DNA of 10,690 nt. Origin: VEQN01 sp036405975. GTDB taxonomy: Bacteria; Patescibacteriota; Minisyncoccia; Phycocordibacterales; CAIZLB01. Under the pieces are notes generated by a model. It was given only the letters and a program-made list of their open reading frames with translations, was not told where the DNA came from and did not search any database. The position numbers and the translations under genes were made by a program. The DNA is taken from assembly GCA_036405975.1 (NCBI GenBank), contig DASWWM010000023.1:1-10690 (forward strand), written 5' to 3'. Positions 5,714 through 10,690 of this stretch are shown here, piece after piece; positions within the stretch are counted from its first letter, which is position 1; each line of letters opens with the position of its first letter.

Positions 5714-5776
5714 AGCGCTTGCGCGCTTTAAACCGGAGACACCTGACGGGGATCTTGCGATCTCCAATCTCCGGTT
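5714..5776 (-). repeat. Two hairpins with GCAA loops between secA and the phage-like operon
   Basis: One hairpin is AGCGC/GCGCT (5714-5718 with 5723-5727). The other has a 9-bp perfect outer stem (5731-5739 with 5768-5776, AACCGGAGA/TCTCCGGTT) and an inner 7-bp stem (5748-5754 with 5759-5765) containing one non-Watson-Crick pair. Read on the minus strand both tips are GCAA, a stable GNRA tetraloop; on the plus strand they are UUGC. They lie downstream of the secA terminator. They may be part of the operon leader or mark an element boundary; no T-run follows, so they are not clear terminators. Confidence 0.45.
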
Positions 5777-5782
5777 CAAAAC

Positions 5783-5808
5783 AAAAAAGCACCTATTTCT
5801 AGGTGCTT
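5783..5808 (-). terminator. Intrinsic terminator of secA
   Basis: On the minus strand a perfect 9-bp stem (AAGCACCTA, GAAA loop, TAGGTGCTT) is followed by an uninterrupted T-run covering 5788-5783. It begins 23 nt after the secA stop codon. It separates secA transcription from the phage-like operon on the same strand, so the operon needs its own promoter or read-through. Confidence 0.88.
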
Positions 5809-5831
5809 AATTCGTCTTATTTAGTTATTCC

Positions 5832-8501
5832 CTACTTCCCGTGACACTTCTTGAACTTCTTTCCGCTTCCGCATGGGCACGGGTCGTTTCGTCCGACATC
5901 GGCATATGCTGCCTGGCCTCCATTTGACACGACCCTCGCGTCTCGAACCGAGGTTCCGGCTCCGCCTGCATTTTCAGCACCGGATCCAGGAATGCCTGTT
6001 ATGTATTCATCCGCACCAGGTCGAAGCTCAACTACTGGAAGATTCTGTCCGGCGTTGACCTCGCCCTGAACCTGCGAAAGGATCCGGATGATTTCCTGGT
6101 CAACAGAATGCTCCATATCCTTGTACATCCGCAGGCTTTCCCTCTTGTACTCAACGAGAGGGTCTCTCTGTCCGAAGGCTCGGAGGTTCACGCTTGATCG
6201 AAGATGATCCATCATTTCAAGGTGATCGATCCAGTACAGGTCGATCGTCTGAAGCATGACGCCTCGAGTCGTCCTGTTGAATGCTGAGATCTCCCCTGTT
6301 TCAGGGTCAGCCTGCTCGCCCGCCTGTTCCGCCATCGCATTGAATCGCGCCTTGTTCTCGAGGATCTTTTTTCGATCTTCTTCCGTAGCTTTCTCAAGAA
6401 CAGAGTCCAATACCGACTTGAGCTCGTGGGCATTTCCAGTGAGAATCTTCTTTCGTCGATCGTACACTTTCATTCGCTGCTGGTTGAGCACGTCGTCATA
6501 CTCAAGAACATGCTTTCTAGAATCGAAGTGCATGCCTTCGATCTTTGTCTGCGCGGTCTCAAGAGACCGGCTGATGAGCCCGTGAGTGATCGGCTCGTCC
6601 TCTGGAATGTTCAGTCGAGCCATCATCTTCTTTACCGTATCGCTGGCGAAGATTCGCATGAGGTCATCCTCGAGAGATACGTAGAACTGGGTCTCTCCAG
6701 GATCTCCCTGTCGGCCTGATCGTCCCCGGAGCTGGTTGTCGATTCGCCGTGCCTCATGCCGTTCAGTACCGATCACATAGAGCCCTCCGAGGGATTTGAT
6801 CTCTTCGGTCTTCTTCTGAGCTTCCTCAGGCGAGACATCGAGGCTTGGAGCGCCTCCGAGCTTGATGTCGACACCTCGTCCTGCCATGTTCGTCGCGATG
6901 GTTACGGCACCCTTCTTTCCGGCTTCAGCCACGATCTCTCCTTCCCGTTCTGCGAACTCTGGCTTTGCATTGAGTAGCGTATGCGGAATTCCTGCCTTTT
7001 TCAAATGATCTGAAAGGAGCTGGTTCTTTTCGATAGAAACTGTACCGACAAGCACAGGCTGTCCCTTCTCATGAAGTTCCTTGATCTTCTTCGAGATGGC
7101 CATGAACTTTCCTTTCTCCGTCTGGAAGATGAAGTCATTTCGATCGATTCGCGCGATCTGCCTATGAGTCGGAACTTCGATCACATCGAGTCCGTACACC
7201 TTGAGGAACTCTTCGGCGCTCGTCATGCCCGTTCCAGTCATGCCGGCAAGCTTCGGATACATTCGGAAATAGTTCTGGAACGTGATCGATGCATACGTTC
7301 GAGACTCCTTCTGGATTGAAACTCGCTCCTTAGCCTCGACCGCCTGATGAAGACCTTCTGACCATCGTCTTCCCGGCTGAAGTCGTCCCGTTGAAGGATC
7401 CACGATGATGACTTCGTCATCCTTAACGATATACTCGACATCTTTTGTATAGAGAGCCTTCGCTCGAATGGCAGTCTCGAGATGATGCACGTACTTGATG
7501 CCTCCGTCCGTATAGATGTTCGTCACGCCAAGAAGCTTTTCGGCAAGGTCAATGCCGGCATCAGTGAGGGCAATGGACTTGAATTTCTCATCTACGGTAA
7601 AGTGCGTATCCTTTTCAAGCTGCTTTGCGATGTCCGCAAATGTCTCGTAGAGCCGCTCAGAGTCGACAGTCGGAGCTGAGATAATAAGAGGAGTTCGCGA
7701 CTCATCGATAAGGATAGAGTCCACCTCGTCCACGACGGCAAAGAAGAAACCTCTCTGTCGAAGAGACTGTGCGGAATGCTCGATATTGTCTCGCAGGTAG
7801 TCGAAGCCGAACTGATTGTTCGTACCGTATGTGATGTCTGCATGATATGCGTCCCGCTTTTCAGCTGGCTTAAGGAATTCGTAACCAACTTTGTACGAAC
7901 CCATGATGTCCTCAGCCTCGTCAGCCTTCTCGATGGCTTCAGCATCAGCTCCTTCGGCATCGCTTTTTACGGCTGCAGGATCTATGTCCTTCTTCCCTGC
8001 ATGATTGATATCAAATAAATACGAAGCGCCGTCATTCACTACGCCGGTCGTGAGCCCGAGCGCAGAATAGATCTGACCCATCCATGTTGCATCTCGTCTC
8101 GCAAGATAGTCATTCACGGTAACCAGATGCGCTCCTTTTCCAGCAAGCGCATTGAGGTACATGGCAAGAGTGGCCATGAGCGTCTTTCCCTCTCCGGTCT
8201 TCATCTCAGCGATGCGTCCGTCATGAAGGATCATTCCTCCGATAAGCTGCACGTCATAGTGACGCTGGCCGAGTGTTCGATGAGAGGCTTCTCGCACAGC
8301 GGCGAACGCTTCGGGCAAAAGGGCATCCAAGGACTCGCCATCGGCATGCCTCTTCTTGAATTCAGCAGTTTTCGCCTTAAGCTCCTCCGCAGAAAGGCTT
8401 TTCATGGAGTCTTCGAGGGCGTTGATCTTGTCGACCGTAGCCCTGTACTTCTTTACCTGCCGTGCAGAATGGGATGGAAAAATGGTTTTTAATATATTCA
8501 T
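5832..8501 (-). CDS. secA: SecA, preprotein translocase ATPase
   Basis: SecA drives ATP-dependent export of unfolded proteins through SecYEG at the cytoplasmic membrane. The 889-aa product is full length. It has Walker A MKTGEGKT (100-107), a DEVD Walker B box (258-261), TYGTNNQFGFDYLRD (224-238), NMAGRGVDIKLGG and the QLRGRSGRQGDPG helicase motif VI. The C-terminal zinc site is CPCGSGKKFKKCH (Cys875, Cys877, Cys886, His887), which binds SecB or ribosomes in other bacteria. An acidic, Ala/Asp/Glu-rich insertion of roughly 50 residues (about 157-207) interrupts the first nucleotide-binding domain between GLTTGVVND and the KPAEKRDAYHADITYG block; standard SecAs have only a short link there. The ATG at 8501 is favoured by the normal N-terminus; no Shine-Dalgarno site is seen. 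It is the best host-chromosome marker in the window. Confidence 0.98.
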   Translation of the reverse strand: MNILKTIFPSHSARQVKKYRATVDKINALEDSMKSLSAEELKAKTAEFKKRHADGESLDALLPEAFAAVREASHRTLGQRHYDVQLIGGMILHDGRIAEMKTGEGKTLMATLAMYLNALAGKGAHLVTVNDYLARRDATWMGQIYSALGLTTGVVNDGASYLFDINHAGKKDIDPAAVKSDAEGADAEAIEKADEAEDIMGSYKVGYEFLKPAEKRDAYHADITYGTNNQFGFDYLRDNIEHSAQSLRQRGFFFAVVDEVDSILIDESRTPLIISAPTVDSERLYETFADIAKQLEKDTHFTVDEKFKSIALTDAGIDLAEKLLGVTNIYTDGGIKYVHHLETAIRAKALYTKDVEYIVKDDEVIIVDPSTGRLQPGRRWSEGLHQAVEAKERVSIQKESRTYASITFQNYFRMYPKLAGMTGTGMTSAEEFLKVYGLDVIEVPTHRQIARIDRNDFIFQTEKGKFMAISKKIKELHEKGQPVLVGTVSIEKNQLLSDHLKKAGIPHTLLNAKPEFAEREGEIVAEAGKKGAVTIATNMAGRGVDIKLGGAPSLDVSPEEAQKKTEEIKSLGGLYVIGTERHEARRIDNQLRGRSGRQGDPGETQFYVSLEDDLMRIFASDTVKKMMARLNIPEDEPITHGLISRSLETAQTKIEGMHFDSRKHVLEYDDVLNQQRMKVYDRRKKILTGNAHELKSVLDSVLEKATEEDRKKILENKARFNAMAEQAGEQADPETGEISAFNRTTRGVMLQTIDLYWIDHLEMMDHLRSSVNLRAFGQRDPLVEYKRESLRMYKDMEHSVDQEIIRILSQVQGEVNAGQNLPVVELRPGADEYITGIPGSGAENAGGAGTSVRDARVVSNGGQAAYADVGRNDPCPCGSGKKFKKCHGK

Positions 8502-8511
8502 AGGTATCGCG

Positions 8512-8522
8512 ATTTTATCATA
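8512..8522 (-). promoter_or_regulatory. Possible -10 region of the secA promoter
   Basis: Upstream of the secA ATG the minus strand reads TATGATAAAAT, holding two overlapping -10-like hexamers (TATGAT at 8522-8517, TAAAAT at 8517-8512). Either would start transcription within about 10 nt of the start codon, giving a very short or no leader. No convincing -35 hexamer sits at the right distance, so this is a weak call. Confidence 0.3.
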
Positions 8523-8680
8523 TTTTACCCCCTGTTGCCCATTTGAAATTCATGATGTAATTCGAGGCATGAAATCAAAGCTATCTGCCATTGATGAATT
8601 ATTTATGAGGATGAGAGCAGGTACCAATACAGTTCCAGCGAGAGCAGAAGAATGCGCGAAGATTTTTTTACATTCCGAGA

Positions 8681-8715
8681 AAAAGAAAACCACTCTTGCG
8701 AGTGGTTTTCTTTTT
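8681..8715 (-). terminator. Strong palindromic terminator after the histone-like gene
   Basis: A perfect 15-bp stem (8681-8695 with 8700-8714) closes on a GCAA loop when read on the minus strand. The arms contain AAAACCACTC and GAGTGGTTTT, so A-runs and T-runs flank the GC part on both strands and it could work in both directions. It lies 21 nt past the stop of the histone-like gene, which it most likely serves, and it isolates that gene from secA. Confidence 0.85.
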
Positions 8716-8735
8716 GGCTTTGAGGCCAGCTCGGA

Positions 8736-8849
8736 CTATCGTCGCTTAGCTGTCTTCTTTGCCGCCTTCTTTGCAACCTTCTTTACTGCCTTCTTCGCAA
8801 CCTTCTTTACTGCCTTCTTAGCTGCCTTCTTTGCTTTTTTTGCTGCCAT
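8736..8849 (-). CDS. 37-aa Lys/Ala-rich histone H1-like DNA-binding protein
   Basis: A minus-strand frame from the ATG at 8849 to the TAG at 8736 encodes 37 residues made almost only of Ala, Lys and Val in an A-x-KK pattern, ending TAKRR. It contains 17 Lys, 2 Arg and no acidic residue. Such AAKK/AVKK repeats match the C-terminal tail of eukaryotic histone H1 and bacterial H1-like proteins (AlgP, Hc1/Hc2 type), which bind and compact DNA through charge. Here the whole protein is only the tail. A 24-bp tandem duplication (8773-8820) built part of it. It sits between two terminators in its own unit next to an AT-rich spacer. The antisense plus-strand frame gives an implausible Phe/Ala run. The nucleoid role is inferred from composition. 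Confidence 0.75.
   Translation of the reverse strand: MAAKKAKKAAKKAVKKVAKKAVKKVAKKAAKKTAKRR
8773..8820. repeat. 24-bp tandem repeat in the histone-like gene
   Basis: Two adjacent 24-bp copies (8773-8796 and 8797-8820) differ only in their last base. Each encodes one eight-residue Ala/Val/Lys unit. Near-identity at silent positions points to a recent in-frame duplication, and copy number may vary between strains. Confidence 0.85.
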
Positions 8850-8948
8850 GTTAGTGGGTGAAAGGAACAATTATTTGTAAGTGTTCAACATGCCGACTCG
8901 CATATGAACCATGCAGTAATTATCTTTCACATTTCACTTACTCGCAAT

Positions 8949-9118
8949 ATTTTTTTGTAAAAAAATGTGGATAACTTTTTTATTTTGTAAATTTTATTTT
9001 TATTTTTTTTTAAAAAAACTTTTTTTGTAAAATATTTTTTAACAGATGCACATAACATTTTTATTTTTTGTTTTCTTAAAACTCATCAAGTGAAGCGATC
9101 AATAAAAAAAAATTAAAA
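8949..9118. other. Very AT-rich spacer with a perfect DnaA box
   Basis: The gene-free stretch 8850-9183 contains a core of about 170 bp made almost only of A and T runs. At 8966-8974 it holds TGTGGATAA, the exact complement of the DnaA box TTATCCACA. TTGTAA occurs at 8875, 8955, 8985 and 9025, spaced 80, 30 and 40 bp, all close to whole helical turns. No further convincing DnaA box was found. An AT-rich unwinding region with one box could be an origin or a DnaA-regulated site, but neighbouring gene content and gene orientation do not support an origin strongly. No gene is visible here. Confidence 0.4.
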
Positions 9119-9145
9119 GCCGGCACCTCAAAACGAAGTGCCGAC
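9104..9145 (-). terminator. Intrinsic terminator of the MBL-fold hydrolase gene
   Basis: On the minus strand an 11-bp stem (9145-9135 with 9129-9119, two G-U wobbles, GUUUU loop) is followed by TTTTAATTTTTTTTT. It lies about 40 nt after the hydrolase stop codon at 9184, at the edge of the AT-rich spacer. Confidence 0.85.
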
Positions 9146-9183
9146 TCATGCATGACTGATTCTTTCGAACGACATGCGATGCA

Positions 9184-10080
9184 TTAAGGTACGCTCACCC
9201 TAAGGCCGGTATATGCGAGCCCGAGGAACCCCCTGCTCTCAACAAGCTGTGATGCGCCAGCGGAAGGAAGACTATCGCTGACCCATTCATCTCCATAGTG
9301 AATGAGCCACATTCTGGACTTCACTTCAGAAGGAAGCGCGGAAAGCTCATCGAACGATGCATGCACCGGGCTTTTGCCTGAAGCGACATCATGGAAGAGC
9401 ACCGACGCTTTGCCAGCGTACCGATCAACAAGTTCGGGATCAGAGCGGGTATCGCCGGAGATCCAAATCTTATCGTCAATCAGCAGACCGGTTGCCCACG
9501 CTGAGTCTTCCCAGCCATGCGAGTACGCAGGAGTATGTGCAACTCTGAAGGATTCGATTTTCAAATCCCCAAAACGAAACACTTGCGTTCTTGCATCCGG
9601 CACGGAATCTGGAACAATGATGTCATACCAGAGATCGTGCGCTGCTTGCCTTGGATCTTTTTTGTCATGCGTTCCCAAGTCCCCTCTCAGAGACGTGTCC
9701 CAGAGCAGTGCGAGCCACTCGGGATCTCCAAGAAGCGAAAGCTTCCGCTTTGGTTTTGTGCCCGGGAAATACCGAGCATGGACCGCCAGCTTTGGAAAAC
9801 CAGCGATGTGATCTGCATGCGAATGCGTCAGATACACGCAGTTCACGTCGCTTGGATCAACTCCGAATTTTTCCAATGACAGCGGGATCGAAGGCCCGCA
9901 GTCGATAAGCAAATGAGTCTCACCCTTAACAACGAAGTAGCTGGTATTGCCGTGACCGCTTGAGACCATGGAACCAGTTCCCAAGCAGTGAATTTCGAGA
10001 CCGCCTGAATTTGTCAGGCGGATGCGCTCCGATGCGGAAACGCTGAAAGGCCTCAGGCCTTCCGGAAAGTAGGTTTTCAT
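9184..10080 (-). CDS. Metallo-beta-lactamase-fold hydrolase, RNase Z-like
   Basis: This 298-aa protein has the full metal-site set of the family: GTGS (34-37), LLIDCG (57-62), THSHADHIAGFP (85-96, with His86, His88, Asp90 and His91), His182 in RVAHTP, Asp210 in WISGDTRSD, and a C-terminal histidine, His261, in LIHYGD. This would hold two metal ions for phosphodiester or ester hydrolysis. The order of motifs is close to RNase Z and related phosphodiesterases, but the exact substrate cannot be read from sequence. It is soluble, with no signal peptide. I took the ATG at 10080; a TTG at 10167 would add 29 residues that do not look like the family. It is divergent from the TrmB-like regulator, which may control it. 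Three CTGAAT repeats lie 21-41 bp upstream. Confidence 0.85.
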   Translation of the reverse strand: MKTYFPEGLRPFSVSASERIRLTNSGGLEIHCLGTGSMVSSGHGNTSYFVVKGETHLLIDCGPSIPLSLEKFGVDPSDVNCVYLTHSHADHIAGFPKLAVHARYFPGTKPKRKLSLLGDPEWLALLWDTSLRGDLGTHDKKDPRQAAHDLWYDIIVPDSVPDARTQVFRFGDLKIESFRVAHTPAYSHGWEDSAWATGLLIDDKIWISGDTRSDPELVDRYAGKASVLFHDVASGKSPVHASFDELSALPSEVKSRMWLIHYGDEWVSDSLPSAGASQLVESRGFLGLAYTGLRVSVP

Positions 10081-10100
10081 AGAACATGTAGGTTGGGTTT

Positions 10101-10121
10101 CTGAATGACTGAATTCTGAAT
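10101..10121. repeat. Three CTGAAT repeats upstream of the hydrolase
   Basis: CTGAAT occurs at 10101, 10109 and 10116, spaced 8 and 7 bp, in the divergent intergenic region. Clustered short repeats there could be an operator, for example for the adjacent TrmB-like regulator. The short unit makes chance possible. Confidence 0.3.
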
Positions 10122-10198
10122 GCTTGCTATCTGAGCACAACACTACTCTTTCTATGGCAATGTACAAGATATTCTGTCCAACTTTTCGACATAAAATA

Positions 10199-10226
10199 TT
10201 GAATTCTCTGACCTAAGGCGTACAAT
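10199..10226 (+). promoter_or_regulatory. Promoter of the TrmB-like gene, probably leaderless
   Basis: TTGAAT (10199-10204) and TACAAT (10221-10226) form a good sigma70-type promoter with a 16-bp spacer. The -10 box ends only 6 nt before the ATG at 10233, so transcription should start at or next to the start codon. The mRNA would be leaderless, which fits the absence of a Shine-Dalgarno site. Confidence 0.65.
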
Positions 10227-10232
10227 AACGGC

Positions 10233-10690
10233 ATGACAGACGTAACCGAACTGCTGCAAAAAAGCGGAATGTCGGAGAAGGAATCGAAGGTATATCTCGC
10301 TTGCCTGGAATTGGGCGAAGCTACGGTGAAGGAAATCTCGAAGAAATCGGGCGTGGTGCGGACGTCCTTGTACTATATGATCGACCGACTGGCGAGAGAA
10401 GGGTTCATTACTGAGACCAAGCGAGGCAAGAAGTCTCATTTTATTGCCTGCAGCCCAACGAGCTTGGCACTGAAACTTCGGAACAGGCTGCGAGAGTTCG
10501 AATCTCATCTTGGAGAGCTCGAGGCCATGAAGGGCAGCCTGTTCAAGAAACCGAGAATGTATTTTCTGCATGGCCAAGACGGGTTCAAGGAAGCATGGAA
10601 CATCATCTTCAAATCTGATCCGAGAGAATACTCAATAATCACCGAAGGGCTGAACTTCCTCGATTACGTAAAGACAAAATACATCGTCTC
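10233..10690 (+). CDS. TrmB-family transcriptional regulator (partial, runs off right edge)
   Basis: The first 152 residues are visible. Residues ~8-68 form a winged helix-turn-helix: LLQKSGMSEKESKVYLACL, then ATVKEISKKSGVVRTSLYYMI (recognition region) and DRLAREGFITETKRGKK (wing), the typical TrmB start. Residues ~77-101 are a charged helix for dimerisation. The effector or sensor domain follows with PRMYFLHGQDGFKEAW, the usual start of the TrmB C-terminal domain. The family controls metabolic and stress genes by binding small ligands; no ligand can be assigned. The gene is divergent from the MBL-fold hydrolase, whose control it may share. It starts directly after its own promoter. Confidence 0.85.
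   Translation, partial: MTDVTELLQKSGMSEKESKVYLACLELGEATVKEISKKSGVVRTSLYYMIDRLAREGFITETKRGKKSHFIACSPTSLALKLRNRLREFESHLGELEAMKGSLFKKPRMYFLHGQDGFKEAWNIIFKSDPREYSIITEGLNFLDYVKTKYIV

Noticed and set aside
8356..8880. Long plus-strand frame of 174 codons, with an internal ATG at 8570
   Set aside because: It is antisense to the secA start, passes through a strong terminator palindrome, and reads as a Phe/Ala run only because it is antisense to the Lys/Ala gene.
10081..10167. N-terminal extension of the MBL-fold hydrolase from a TTG
   Set aside because: The 29 extra residues have no family character and cover the CTGAAT repeats; the ATG at 10080 begins a normal family N-terminus.
1..10690. CRISPR array, insertion sequence or rRNA
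   Set aside because: No regularly spaced repeats, transposase motifs or rRNA signatures were seen on either strand.

Overview
The window looks like bacterial chromosome carrying a phage-type recombination and replication gene set. The host may belong to the Candidate Phyla Radiation/Patescibacteria, but this is inferred from style and no marker gene proves it. The style points are: very weak or absent Shine-Dalgarno sites, an apparently leaderless promoter, a 37-residue Lys/Ala histone-like protein, a SecA with an extra acidic insertion, and a TrmB-type regulator. TGA is used as a stop (for example the ATGA junction at 1032-1035), so there is no sign of a recoded UGA. Both edges cut genes.

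Region 1 (1-5549, all minus strand) is a compact early-phage-like operon. In transcription order it holds a 58-aa one-pass membrane protein, a 99-aa KOW-like/zinc-ribbon protein, and a RecT-family annealing protein. These are followed by a 707-aa fusion of a RecB/Cas4-like PD-(D/E)XK nuclease with a full FtsK-type DNA motor. After that come a DUF4373-like replisome organiser, an unrecognised 168-aa protein, a RusA-type Holliday-junction resolvase, a small acidic protein, and the start of a Cys-rich protein that leaves the left edge. Several junctions overlap or touch (ATGA, TAATG, and a 113-bp overlap). Together the genes would resect DNA ends, anneal strands, recruit the replisome and resolve junctions. 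No integrase, repressor, capsid, tail or terminase gene is visible, so prophage, plasmid-like element and domesticated module all remain possible.

Region 2 (5550-5831) is non-coding but highly structured. It has the secA terminator, two hairpins with GCAA loops on the minus strand, and a 126-nt element in which a 21-bp outer stem encloses three hairpins just upstream of the first operon gene. Other structured leaders lie before recT (4993-5074) and before the left-edge Cys-rich gene (112-175).

Region 3 (5832-9183) is host-like: secA, then a strong palindromic terminator, the Lys/Ala histone-like gene, and a very AT-rich spacer with a perfect DnaA box and another terminator. Region 4 (9184-10690) holds a metallo-beta-lactamase-fold hydrolase gene on the minus strand, divergent from a TrmB-like regulator gene on the plus strand that runs off the right edge.

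The most novel item is the nuclease-FtsK fusion next to RecT. It suggests a motor-driven replacement for the usual phage exonuclease partner of an annealing protein.
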